This document shows positions 17,978-25,782 of a stretch of DNA of 43,504 bases, piece after piece. A program made the translations under genes and the position numbers. Origin of the DNA: Planctomycetota bacterium (GTDB lineage Bacteria > Planctomycetota > GCA-2746535); contig NVWA01000036.1 of assembly GCA_002746535.1 (NCBI GenBank), positions 9,686-53,189 on the forward strand, written 5' to 3'. The notes beneath the pieces were generated by a model, which was given only the letters and a program-made list of their open reading frames with translations, searched no databases and was not told where the DNA came from. The stretch's first letter is position 1. Every line of letters begins with the position of its first letter.

Positions 17978-19021
17978 ATGACGGATCAAACAAACGATTT
18001 TAAACCAAACACTTTCTTTGTTGAAGTGTCTGGAGCTGGTATTCCCGAAGTTGATGGTATTTTCGTTCCCTCAACAGCACCTCCTGTCAAATCTGAATCC
18101 GGAATCGAATCAAGTCTCGGCTACTGGAACGGTAAGATGGCATGGGACCGTGCCGATGGAAAATCAGCCAGAAGCCCGTCTATTTCATACTCCAACACCT
18201 ACAAATCCTGGAGAATCTCTCGACTTGATGGCCATCTAGCATACGACAATACATGCGAAGACCAGATGCCACCTATTGGCAAAGAATGGCATGTCTACAA
18301 AAAGGGAGTCGCACCTGCCCCTAAGATCGTGCTCCATTACTACGATCCGAATCAACCTTGTCCAATGCCTAACGTTGTCTTTGTTCTTGGAGGGCCCGGT
18401 GCTGGAAAAGGAACTATGTGTCAGCTTGCCGAATCGCAACTTGGTTGGACGCACTTGTCCACTGGTGATCTTCTTCGTGCCGAGCGTGAAGCTGGAGGTC
18501 CTAATGCCATTATCATCGAGGAGTTGATTACTGCTGGTAATTTGGTACCCAACGAAATTGTTGTGACGCTGCTCAAAAATGCGATGGAGACGATTACCAG
18601 AACGACAGGGAAGAAGAACTTCCTTCTTGATGGGTTCCCTCGTTCCCTAAGTAATATGGAAGGATGGTATGAAATCTTCGGCCGTGAAACTGAGCTCCCA
18701 AAAATGTTGTACTTTGAGTGCCCCTACGCTGTACTCGAAGAGCGTATTCTGGGTCGAGCTAAATTCACCGGCAGAAGTGATGATAATGTTGAGAGCTTGA
18801 AGCATAGATTCGATACATTCAAGGTAGAGACCCTGCCCACTGTAGATCTCTTTAAGAGCAAGAATAAATGCATTGAAATCGATACTGGCCAAGACCGTCA
18901 GACAGTCTATGACTTGGTTGTTGGCAATCTCGCTGAGCACACAGATGGAAAACTAGCTGCCAAACCGCTCACTGAGAAAGCCGAAATGCTTCTTGGTCTA
19001 AGACCTTATCCCAAGAAATAG
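17978..19021 (+). CDS. Eukaryotic-type UMP-CMP kinase with an extra N-terminal domain
   Basis: Residues about 130-330 form a nucleoside monophosphate kinase: P-loop GGPGAGKGT (138-146), STGDLLRAE (161-169), LLDGFPRS (216-223), and the short lid GRAKFTGRSDDNVESLKHR typical of eukaryotic UMP-CMP kinases rather than bacterial Cmk. It should phosphorylate UMP and CMP with ATP in the cytosol. The first 120 residues (FFVEVSGAGIPEVDGIFV; W79 and W104 regions; GVAPAPKIVLHYYD) resemble a GAG/VDG-type domain I associate with proteins of diatoms and other algae; that link is from memory. Its base composition is visibly more GC-rich than neighbours and there is no ribosome binding site. Likely acquired from a eukaryote. 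ATG 17978 is the only sensible start. Confidence 0.85.
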   Translation: MTDQTNDFKPNTFFVEVSGAGIPEVDGIFVPSTAPPVKSESGIESSLGYWNGKMAWDRADGKSARSPSISYSNTYKSWRISRLDGHLAYDNTCEDQMPPIGKEWHVYKKGVAPAPKIVLHYYDPNQPCPMPNVVFVLGGPGAGKGTMCQLAESQLGWTHLSTGDLLRAEREAGGPNAIIIEELITAGNLVPNEIVVTLLKNAMETITRTTGKKNFLLDGFPRSLSNMEGWYEIFGRETELPKMLYFECPYAVLEERILGRAKFTGRSDDNVESLKHRFDTFKVETLPTVDLFKSKNKCIEIDTGQDRQTVYDLVVGNLAEHTDGKLAAKPLTEKAEMLLGLRPYPKK

Positions 19022-19051
19022 AATGAGGTTGCAACATATGCAACTCATTTT
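19022..19051 (+). terminator. Probable intrinsic terminator of the UMP-CMP kinase gene
   Basis: Immediately after the stop codon, AATGAG plus TTGCA pair with TGCAA plus CTCATT across a short loop (one bulged G), followed by a brief T-run TTTTC. Confidence 0.6.
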
Positions 19052-19053
19052 CA

Positions 19054-19094
19054 GTTCACTAAATACAGGACAGATCTTGTAAGTGATAGTGAAC
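19054..19094 (+). repeat. Inverted repeat GTTCACTA / TAGTGAAC
   Basis: Perfect 8-bp arms lie at 19054-19061 and 19087-19094, separated by 25 bases, in the gap before the exported protein gene at 19128. It could be an operator or a second hairpin; nothing decides between them. Confidence 0.4.
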
Positions 19095-19127
19095 AAAATT
19101 GAACCATTTTTAGAAAGGAATTAAACC

Positions 19128-19607
19128 ATGAAATATTTCTTATTGATGATACTTTCAATATTTATTTTAACCTCAATTTGTTTTGCTGTTGGAGGCAATG
19201 GTAAAGTCAAGCTATCAGAGGATATAGACATTTCTGTTAAATTAAAAATTAAACAAGATGGTTCTGGAAGTATTACACTCACCAATAAGTCTAAAACAAT
19301 GCAAACGACACATCATCCTTTTTTTTCTAGAAACTCTTTGGCATTTATTGTGTCGGATAAACTTGGCAACATAGTAAAGCCAATTGGGTTGGCAAAAGTT
19401 GATCCAAAATTTAATACGATAAATTTGCCAGTAATGAAATCATCTAATTTTAAATTTAAGACTTTAAGTTTTATAACAGGAACAGCACAATTTGGTTATA
19501 AACTCAAGAATAATGAAACCTATCACATCGTTGCGATTTACAGGCCTGCTGGAATTAAGGGACCTGGGTTTTGTTCCAGAGAACAAACAGTTAAAATAAA
19601 AGAATAA
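19128..19607 (+). CDS. Small exported protein, unknown function
   Basis: The 159-residue product begins with a signal peptide (MKYFLLMILSIFILTSICFA) with cleavage likely near residue 20. The mature part is a predicted beta-rich domain (KVKLSEDIDISVKLKIKQDG) with a single late cysteine. AAGGA nine to ten bases upstream supports this start. The mature domain resembles intracellular-proteinase-inhibitor or Ig-like folds in pattern, but I cannot assign a family. The gap to the next gene ends in GTCGCTGAACTCATTCAATCGG, which may be a decayed attC 3' arm. Confidence 0.65.
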   Translation: MKYFLLMILSIFILTSICFAVGGNGKVKLSEDIDISVKLKIKQDGSGSITLTNKSKTMQTTHHPFFSRNSLAFIVSDKLGNIVKPIGLAKVDPKFNTINLPVMKSSNFKFKTLSFITGTAQFGYKLKNNETYHIVAIYRPAGIKGPGFCSREQTVKIKE

Positions 19608-19681
19608 AACATGCTTCACAGGAAATTTCTCGTGAAGCGTCGCTGAACTCATTCAATCGGTGCAAAGAAAGAAACCAATAA

Positions 19682-21058
19682 ATGACACATCCAAATTTAC
19701 TTTTTGTTTTCCCTGATCAAATGCGGGGTCAAGCAATTGGGGCTCTTGGTGAAGAGTCTGTTATAACACCCAACCTTGATCGCTTTGCAACTGAAGGCCT
19801 TTTGCTTGATAACGTCTCTGCGACTTATCCTATTTGCAGCCCCTTCAGGGCAATGTTAATGACTGGAAAGTACCCTTTTTCAAATAAAGTCATCTCGAAT
19901 TGTACCAGCAGAACTGCACAATACGATGTGGAGCTACAAGAGGATGATCGATGCTGGTCTGATATTCTGAAAGATAGAGGTTACAGCCTTGGTTACATTG
20001 GCAAATGGCACCTCGATTCTCCACGGGAACCCTACATTGATTGCCAAAATAATCGTGGTGATCCAAAATGGAATGAATGGTGTCCGCCGAACCGTCGTCA
20101 TGGTTTTGATTACTGGTACTCTTATGGAACTTACGACCGCCATACCAATCCAATGTATTGGAGTAACGACGCGACTCGTGATGAGTTTCATTTTGTGGAT
20201 CAATGGGGTCCAGAGCATGAAGCAGATATGGCCATAAAATATATCCAAAATAAAAGTGGTGCGTATCGTGAACAAGATCAACCTTTCAGTTTGGTCGTAT
20301 CGATGAACCCACCGCACATGCCTTATAATCTTGTCCCTGATCGTTATGTGGAACAGTACACCAACATCAGCGACGATGAACTCTTTGTACGAGCTAATAT
20401 TCCACCTGTAGGAACTGAATGGGGAGATTATTACCGAGCCAATATACGGAACTACTTTTCCATGATCACTGGTGTGGATGATCAATTCGGCAGAATTATA
20501 TCTGCTCTTGATAATGCCGGACTTGCAGACAATACTATAGTAGTATTTACCTCTGATCACGGAAATTGCCTTGGCATTCACAATGAAATCGCCAAAAATA
20601 ATCATTATGAAGAATCAATTCGAATTCCATTTATTATTCGCTGGCCAGGGGAACTTCCAATTCGACGTGATAACTTGCTCCTTTCGGCACCAGATATTTT
20701 CCCTACTTTGATGGATCTAATGGGGTTTAGTGAAGATGTACCGGAAGAAGTTGAAGGGATCAGTTATGCTGACGTTTTTCGTGGACAAGACATGGAACGA
20801 CCGGAATCACAACTTTATGTAGCTATCGACCCTGAACAGCCAAAAAAAGGAACAAGAGGTTTGCGGACGAAAACCCACACGCTACTAATCGATAGACGTG
20901 CATCAACTGAATCTGTAGTCCTACATGACAATAAGCAGGACCCCTACCAACTAAGTAATATAGCCCCAAGCAATCAGGAATTAGTAACAGCATTGTCACA
21001 AGAGTTAGATTTATGGTTAAGAAAGACAAACGATCCGTGGGTTATGGATCATCCATGA
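19682..21058 (+). CDS. Type I sulfatase (formylglycine-dependent), no signal peptide
   Basis: The 458-residue arylsulfatase-family enzyme has the conserved N-terminal PNLLFVFPDQMRG metal-site segment, the activation motif CSPFR with Cys52 (the residue an anaerobic or FGE-type maturase converts to formylglycine), GKWHLD, and the later metal site FTSDHGN. Length is usual for the family. Unlike most polysaccharide-degrading sulfatases it lacks any signal peptide, so it probably acts in the cytosol on small imported sulfate esters. It is more GC-rich than its neighbours. The dependence on a sulfatase-maturing enzyme, not encoded here, is family knowledge. Confidence 0.92.
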   Translation: MTHPNLLFVFPDQMRGQAIGALGEESVITPNLDRFATEGLLLDNVSATYPICSPFRAMLMTGKYPFSNKVISNCTSRTAQYDVELQEDDRCWSDILKDRGYSLGYIGKWHLDSPREPYIDCQNNRGDPKWNEWCPPNRRHGFDYWYSYGTYDRHTNPMYWSNDATRDEFHFVDQWGPEHEADMAIKYIQNKSGAYREQDQPFSLVVSMNPPHMPYNLVPDRYVEQYTNISDDELFVRANIPPVGTEWGDYYRANIRNYFSMITGVDDQFGRIISALDNAGLADNTIVVFTSDHGNCLGIHNEIAKNNHYEESIRIPFIIRWPGELPIRRDNLLLSAPDIFPTLMDLMGFSEDVPEEVEGISYADVFRGQDMERPESQLYVAIDPEQPKKGTRGLRTKTHTLLIDRRASTESVVLHDNKQDPYQLSNIAPSNQELVTALSQELDLWLRKTNDPWVMDHP

Positions 21059-21119
21059 GCACTAGACATGCAGGCCAAAATTAAATTAAAAATCGATATA
21101 ATATAATTAGGTTTATGAG

Positions 21120-21917
21120 ATGAGTTTAGAAATTCTACAAGACAAAAGAGTTAGATCTGTTGAATGGAAAGATTTATTAAGTTTATCTAAGTGGGAAATT
21201 TTTCATGAGCTACACATGACCATCCCCTGGTTTTTATTAGCATGGTTTTTTGCTTATATAAAATTTTATCCTTTAGCATTAATTTTTTCATTCTTATTTT
21301 TTCTTGTTGGATTACGACAAGGGCATAATGCTTTCCATTATGCTCTGGGTGTCTCAAAACCAATCTCCGAAAGAGTTCTTGTCATCCTTGGTATACTCAT
21401 GTTGTGCTCAATGCATGCCATTAAAGCAAACCATTTACATCATCATAAATGCTGTTTAAGCGATGATGACTTGGAAGGTTCAAGCGCTAAAATGGAGTGG
21501 TGGCAAGCTATATTTTTTGGTCCGATGTTTTATTTCAAACTTCACATAAATGGCTTTAAAATCGCTACTAAAAAAGATAAAGCATATATATTTATTGAAT
21601 GTGTATTATGCTTTTTGGTGCTAGTCGTAGTTATATTCTTTTTCCCACATTCTGTGCTTTTATATCATCTAGGTGCTATGATAACGGGTCAGTTTTTAAC
21701 TGCTTTTTTTGCCGTATGGACAGTTCATCATCATTGTGACGACTCGCATTTTATTGCACGAACAATAAGAAATAAAATTAAATCATCTCTTACGTTTAAT
21801 ATGTTCTATCATGTAGAGCATCATCTATATCCAAAAGTTCCGACCTGTCATCTACCCGAATTGTCAAGAAGGTTAGATCAGCACGCTCCTGAGCTTAGTA
21901 AGATGAGAGTAATTTAA
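21120..21917 (+). CDS. Fatty acid desaturase-like integral membrane di-iron enzyme
   Basis: A 265-residue membrane protein with the three histidine boxes of the desaturase/hydroxylase superfamily: HNAFH (69-73), NHLHHH (104-109) and VEHHLYP near residue 232, plus HHHCDD near 204. Hydrophobic segments flank the boxes (residues 35-63, 85-100, 155-175, 185-200). It should insert a double bond or hydroxyl into a lipid chain using a di-iron centre and an electron donor. The carotenoid ketolase branch (CrtW) is an alternative. No lipid genes are adjacent; it sits in the cassette-like run. Confidence 0.8.
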   Translation: MSLEILQDKRVRSVEWKDLLSLSKWEIFHELHMTIPWFLLAWFFAYIKFYPLALIFSFLFFLVGLRQGHNAFHYALGVSKPISERVLVILGILMLCSMHAIKANHLHHHKCCLSDDDLEGSSAKMEWWQAIFFGPMFYFKLHINGFKIATKKDKAYIFIECVLCFLVLVVVIFFFPHSVLLYHLGAMITGQFLTAFFAVWTVHHHCDDSHFIARTIRNKIKSSLTFNMFYHVEHHLYPKVPTCHLPELSRRLDQHAPELSKMRVI

Positions 21918-21937
21918 GCAAACAAAGAAATTTAATA

Positions 21938-22016
21938 GACCCCCACTTTACGCAGACATGTTTTTGTTCAACGGTACTCTATGAAAGTAAAGTGCTATTA
22001 ATCTTCACTTTTAGCA
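21938..22016 (+). repeat. Degenerate attC-like site (3' part)
   Basis: CCCCACTTTACGCAGACATG matches the central block CCCACTCTACGCAAGA of the clean sites, and AGTGCTATTAATC followed by TTTTAGC stands where the 3' arm GTGC...ATCGTTAGC should be. No 5' arm is recognisable. Confidence 0.4.
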
Positions 22017-22022
22017 TCTATT

Positions 22023-22559
22023 ATGAAATTAAACTTAATAAATATATCAACATCACGTTTAAGGTTATGCGCCTTTAAGCCGTCGGATGATTCTGCGATC
22101 CAGAATTTGGCAGGTGATATTAAAGTTTATCAAACGACTTTGAATTTACCTCACCCCTATGAATTGGAGATGGCTACAAAATGGATCTCTTCCCATGCCA
22201 TACAATTCGAAAAAGGTAATGGTGTAACCCTTGCGATTCAATTGAAACCCAAAGAAACAATTGTGGGGACCATTACTCTAGGTATTTCACAACGTCATAA
22301 TAAAGCAGAGCTAGGGTTTTGGGTAGGAGTCCCCTATTGGAATCAAGGCATTTGCACCGAAGCATCAAATGCAATGATTAATTTTGCATTTGATGATCTT
22401 AAATTAAATAAAGTAACTTCCCGGCACTTAGAAGGAAATCATGCCTCTGGTAGAGTAATGCAAAAATGTGGCATGGTTCAAGAGGGCATACTAAAGAATG
22501 AAATATTAAAAGATGAAGCATTCCATGACTTAGTTGTCTATGGAATACTGAAAAACTAA
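22023..22559 (+). CDS. GNAT N-acetyltransferase (RimJ/RimL-like)
   Basis: The 178-residue product has the RimJ/RimL layout: STSRLRLCAFKPSDDSAIQN at the N-terminus, the acetyl-CoA loop region ELGFWVGVPYWNQGICTEAS (about 102-121) and ASGRVMQKCGMVQEGILKNE near the C-terminus. Such enzymes transfer acetyl from acetyl-CoA to an N-terminal or small-molecule amine. The gene is a single-gene unit with attC-like sequence on both sides, as expected for an integron cassette. Substrate unknown. Confidence 0.88.
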   Translation: MKLNLINISTSRLRLCAFKPSDDSAIQNLAGDIKVYQTTLNLPHPYELEMATKWISSHAIQFEKGNGVTLAIQLKPKETIVGTITLGISQRHNKAELGFWVGVPYWNQGICTEASNAMINFAFDDLKLNKVTSRHLEGNHASGRVMQKCGMVQEGILKNEILKDEAFHDLVVYGILKN

Positions 22560-22734
22560 TGTAGTAATGCAGTCAAACCTTTTAAGTAATTTCTTTTTCT
22601 GCCTAAAGTCGGAAAATAAAGTTGGATCCACCACGTGTTTTGAACAGTTAAATCGAAACAAAATAAAATTTATCAGCAAACCACTTTAAGTTGGATAGTT
22701 CTTGTTTAGTGGTGCTGGACTCCTATCGTTAGCT
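22557..22734 (+). repeat. attC-like site (long variant)
   Basis: The site begins TAATGTAGTAATGCAG at the stop codon of the GNAT gene, contains ACAAAATAAAATTTATCAGC and CCACTTTAAG like the central block of the clean sites, and ends GTGCTGGAC...TATCGTTAGC, a good R' box (GTTAGCT). At about 178 bp it is longer than the others. Confidence 0.6.
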
Positions 22735-22756
22735 ATCAAAGGAAAAAATCTATTAT

Positions 22757-23296
22757 ATGAACAGCATTCCTACTAATTGGAAACCAATTGATATTTCAGA
22801 AATTCAATCTAATTTAAAAGATTTTAAAAAGTGGGCCTTAGCAGGTGGCCACTCAATTGATTGGTTTCTGAATAAAAACACACGTGAACATGCTGATATT
22901 GATATTGGGGTATTTAGAGAAGATCTCTTTGATTGCTTAACTGCCATAGGCAGAAAACGCGTATATCTATGTTCTCCCCCAGGTAGTCACTTGTTATGGG
23001 ATGGTGGAGATATACGAAATTCAGTTTATGATATATGGGTTACAAGTGAATCAATGGAACAGTGGGCATTTCAAATTGTTGTCTATGACAAAAATGGATC
23101 TGTCGTAACATATAAACGTGACAATAGAATTAAGTGGAGCACAAAGAATCATATTCTTTCTATTCGAGGCCTTAATATTATTAATCCACAAATCACAATT
23201 CTTTATAAATTAAATAGACAAAAACTTGAAGACAAAGATTGTCTCGATATATCTAATCTACTTAACTACCCACTCTATGCAGGTGAGCCCTCGTAG
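22757..23296 (+). CDS. Nucleotidyltransferase, aminoglycoside 2''-adenylyltransferase-like
   Basis: The 179-residue product resembles the AadB/LinB-type nucleotidyltransferase fold: KWALAGGHSIDWFL (about 30-43) provides the GG motif, and REHADIDIGVFRED (about 49-62) the D-x-D metal site. In the family these transfer AMP to an aminoglycoside or a similar small molecule; no resistance should be assumed here. The stop codon lies inside the attC-like site that follows, so the last dozen residues (from about NYPLYAGEPS) are encoded by recombination-site sequence. This may mean a 3' truncation. Confidence 0.75.
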   Translation: MNSIPTNWKPIDISEIQSNLKDFKKWALAGGHSIDWFLNKNTREHADIDIGVFREDLFDCLTAIGRKRVYLCSPPGSHLLWDGGDIRNSVYDIWVTSESMEQWAFQIVVYDKNGSVVTYKRDNRIKWSTKNHILSIRGLNIINPQITILYKLNRQKLEDKDCLDISNLLNYPLYAGEPS

Positions 23297-23335
23297 ATAA
23301 TCCACGTAAAGATCCACTGATCTTAATCGTTAAAT
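23268..23335 (+). repeat. attC-like 3' half site overlapping the end of a CDS
   Basis: CCCACTCTATGCAGGTGAGC...CCACTGATCTTAATCGTTA matches the 3' half of the clean sites (CCCACTCTACGCAAGA...GCCGCTGATCTTAATCGTTA). The 5' half is missing; its place is taken by coding sequence of the nucleotidyltransferase. Confidence 0.6.
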
Positions 23336-23353
23336 TTTAACTAGGAAAAAATA

Positions 23354-24148
23354 GTGACAATGATTCTAAAAAAACTGTACGAGACGCCTGAACAAATTGT
23401 TGTCACAGCGCACCGTGGATTTTCCGGTCGTTATCCTGAGAACACGATTCCGGCCTTTCTTGCAGCTAAAGAACTTGGGGCTCATTTAATAGAGTTTGAC
23501 GTACGCGGTACGAAAGATGATGTTCCGATTATACTCCATGATGCGACCTTTGAACGCACTGCAAATCAACCAGGAAAACCTATTGACTATCTTCTGTCAG
23601 AAATCAAACATTTTGAGGCTTCTTTTTGGAGTGGATCTCATTTTAAGGGCAAGAAACTGGCAGAGCCTTCCCTTCCTGGAACCAAGGTTCCTACATTCGA
23701 AGAAGTCTTGCAGCAAGTCGGAGATGGGATTGGCTTAAATATACAGGTTTATGATACCTCCCCTCACATCCTAAAAAAGATATGCCATCTTTATCATGAT
23801 TACGACTTGTATGAGCGCGGGTATCTATCGGTTCCAGATTTTGAAGTAGCCCGTTGCGTTAGAGAACTTAATGAAAATATTGAGATATGTGTTCTTAACC
23901 GTCAAGGCAAAATGGATATTGAGTCACTCCGCGAGCAAAAAGAATTTGGTTGCCATTATGTACAACCTCTTCAGAAGGATGTTACAGAGGAATTCTGTCA
24001 TGCTGTCAAGGAAATGAATCTCTACGCTAATATGTTCTACTCTAATACGAAAGAAGATAATCTTAGATACATAGAACTCGGCCTACAAGGTATTCTGACA
24101 GATCATCCCGACATTCTGATAGACACTATAGAAAACATGTGTGATTAA
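23354..24148 (+). CDS. Glycerophosphodiester phosphodiesterase (GDPD family)
   Basis: A 264-residue GDPD TIM barrel with HRGFSGRYPENTIPAF (about 17-32), LIEFDVRGTKDDVPIILHD (metal and catalytic residues E47, D49, H61 region) and LTDHPD near the end. It should hydrolyse glycerophosphodiesters to glycerol-3-phosphate and an alcohol. There is no signal peptide, so it is probably cytosolic. AGGA seven bases before GTG 23354 favours that start over ATG 23360. It follows the half attC at 23335 and is one of the more GC-rich genes of the run. Confidence 0.92.
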   Translation: MTMILKKLYETPEQIVVTAHRGFSGRYPENTIPAFLAAKELGAHLIEFDVRGTKDDVPIILHDATFERTANQPGKPIDYLLSEIKHFEASFWSGSHFKGKKLAEPSLPGTKVPTFEEVLQQVGDGIGLNIQVYDTSPHILKKICHLYHDYDLYERGYLSVPDFEVARCVRELNENIEICVLNRQGKMDIESLREQKEFGCHYVQPLQKDVTEEFCHAVKEMNLYANMFYSNTKEDNLRYIELGLQGILTDHPDILIDTIENMCD

Positions 24149-24191
24149 AGGTGACCCTTTCTGTTATAGCAGCCAAGAATATACAGAAAAA

Positions 24192-24243
24192 GGTGATACA
24201 ATAGGACTCTTTTCAAGTCATAGACTTAGGCAATAAAGTAAAA
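24192..24243 (+). repeat. Degenerate attC-like 5' half site
   Basis: GGTGATACAATAGGACTC then TTTTCAAGTCATAGACTTAG and GCAATAAAGTAAA align with GATGCAACGGACACTTTTAAGTCATC...TTTACGCAACAAAATAAA of the clean sites. No 3' half follows before the next gene. Confidence 0.5.
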
Positions 24244-24281
24244 TTCAACAGTAGAAATAAATATATCAATAAGGTGATAAA

Positions 24282-24737
24282 ATGATGAACGATTATGAGG
24301 ATTTAAAAGAAACCGTTGAGCCTGAAGTATTTGCTCTATGGGAGGAAGTTGATGTAGAAATATATGCCTTTACGGAATTGGGTATAAAAGTATCAATAAA
24401 TGATGAGTATGCCGGATTAGTGTATAACACTCAAATTTATAACGACTATCAAGAAGGCCAAAAACTAAAAGGATATATAAAATTTGTTCGAGAGGATGGA
24501 AAGATCGATGTGTCCTTTCAACCGAATCAAGTTAAGAATGTTCATATAACGGCTGAAAAAATAATGAAACATCTTGAGGAAGTTGGCGGTGAATCTAAGT
24601 TTAACGATAAAAGTTCTCCAGAAGATATAAAAAATGAGTTTCAAGTAAGTAAAAAGATATTTAAACAAGCAATTGGTCATCTATATAAGTATGGAAAAAT
24701 TAAGATTACGGAAAACGGAATTGAGTTTGTTGAATAA
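24282..24737 (+). CDS. C-terminal half of a CvfB/YitL-like S1 RNA-binding protein
   Basis: The 151 residues match the second half of CvfB-type proteins: an S1 domain (GLVYNTQIYNDYQEGQKLKG, then FVREDGKIDVSFQP) and the winged-helix end (DKSSPEDIKNEFQVSKKIFK, then AIGHLYKYGKIKI). Full-length family members have about 280 residues with two or more S1 domains, so this is about half a protein, but its own start has a GGTGA ribosome binding site and the frame is intact. It may be a stand-alone functional RNA-binding domain. It shares its unit with the small membrane protein gene 18 bases downstream. Confidence 0.8.
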   Translation: MMNDYEDLKETVEPEVFALWEEVDVEIYAFTELGIKVSINDEYAGLVYNTQIYNDYQEGQKLKGYIKFVREDGKIDVSFQPNQVKNVHITAEKIMKHLEEVGGESKFNDKSSPEDIKNEFQVSKKIFKQAIGHLYKYGKIKITENGIEFVE

Positions 24738-24755
24738 ATATAATCAATAGATCAT

Positions 24756-25031
24756 ATGAAATTGAATAAAAATAAAATAATTTCCATTGCACTAATCATC
24801 CTATACCCTTTGAGTTATTTGCCTTTAACTTTATGTGGACGATATGAAGTTGACTCTATATTTACAAGCACACGTGTTACTAAAACATGGTTTATATACA
24901 CACCTCTTCGTTTAAATAACTTTTTATATTCAATGTATAAACCGTGCATAGCGTTTGATCGAGCATACTGGCATATCAGAACCACAGAGTCTGCTTTTAA
25001 ATTAGTCTGTAATGGACATGAAATCAAATAG
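24756..25031 (+). CDS. Small membrane or exported protein, unknown
   Basis: A 91-residue product with one hydrophobic segment (ISIALIILYPLSYLPLTL, residues 9-26) and a short polar C-terminus with three cysteines. No family is recognised. It lies 18 bases after the CvfB-like gene with no attC between them, so the two could form a two-gene cassette. It lacks a clear ribosome binding site, so it may depend on coupling to the upstream gene. Confidence 0.5.
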   Translation: MKLNKNKIISIALIILYPLSYLPLTLCGRYEVDSIFTSTRVTKTWFIYTPLRLNNFLYSMYKPCIAFDRAYWHIRTTESAFKLVCNGHEIK

Positions 25032-25039
25032 CTAGTATT

Positions 25040-25140
25040 TCGCACTACACAACAATGGTTGCGCCCACCATAAATATTGGGCAGGCGAATAATAAATATT
25101 TGCTTGAAGATGGGTCTTACACGTAGGTTGGGCTGACGCC
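25040..25140 (+). repeat. Possible decayed attC-like site (second family)
   Basis: GCACTACACAACAATGGTTGCGCC resembles CCACTACGCAACAATGGTTGTCGC of the sites at 36880 and 41108. Downstream, GGGCAGGCGAATAAT and GGGCTGACGCCTAAT are an internal imperfect repeat. The 5' arm and a good end box are lacking. Confidence 0.35.
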
Positions 25141-25246
25141 TAATTTATTATCTATACTTTTTGAAATGCGAAGTCTAAATCGCTGAAAATTACATTTAAA
25201 TAAATATATAATTCATATAGCTAAAATTAATTTGTAGGAGAAATTC

Positions 25247-25693
25247 ATGGTTAAACAGTCAATCACATTCTTGTGTTTATTTTTATTATCATCTATTGTT
25301 TGTTTCAATGCTGAAAGGGCAAAGATTCATGAAACAAAAATCCTTTCAAAAAAGATATTTTTAAAATTTAAAAATGAAAAATTTGACGAAGGTTTTGAGT
25401 TATTTAAAGATAGATGTCTGATAGAAGATGTCGAAATTAATAAACTTAAAACAACCATCAAAACACAATGGGTTGATATTATTAAAAAAAGTTATGGTGA
25501 TTCTATTAGTTTAGAGTTAACGAAAGAAGAAGAAATAGGTAATTCTTTCATACGTTACACTTACCTCCATAAATTTAAAAAAACGGTGTTAGTTTGGGTT
25601 ATAGTTTTTTATAAACCAGAAGATACTTGGAAGGTTCATGCATTATCTTATAGCGGTAACTTAGAACCACTTTATAAATTGAAAAAGAAATAG
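25247..25693 (+). CDS. Small exported protein, unknown
   Basis: The 148-residue product has a signal peptide (FLCLFLLSSIVCFNA, cleavage near residue 22), and AGGAG six bases before ATG supports the start. The mature part is alpha/beta with a charged helix (KIHETKILSKKIFLKFKNEK) and a final beta sheet (TVLVWVIVFYKPEDTWKVHA), a pattern reminiscent of SnoaL/NTF2-like or DUF3887-type domains. This is a fold guess only. The following gap ends in CATTAGGT, a possible R' box. Confidence 0.6.
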   Translation: MVKQSITFLCLFLLSSIVCFNAERAKIHETKILSKKIFLKFKNEKFDEGFELFKDRCLIEDVEINKLKTTIKTQWVDIIKKSYGDSISLELTKEEEIGNSFIRYTYLHKFKKTVLVWVIVFYKPEDTWKVHALSYSGNLEPLYKLKKK

Positions 25694-25782
25694 CACACCT
25701 TAAGAGTGGCCTTGGCAAGGTTCACATTAAACTTATCAGTAACTAGCCCATATCACAATTAATTAATCATTAGGTAATATAA

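Noticed and set aside
19608..19681. Possible attC remnant (GTCGCTGAACTCATTCAATCGG) before the sulfatase gene
   Set aside because: Only about 20 bases resemble the 3' arm, and there is no central block or 5' arm.
19934..20605. Long minus-strand frame (223 codons) inside the sulfatase gene
   Set aside because: It is the complement of a well-supported sulfatase and has no recognisable domain.
25694..25777. Possible attC ending in CATTAGGT before the membrane protein at 25783
   Set aside because: The end box is plausible but no inner block of either family can be aligned.
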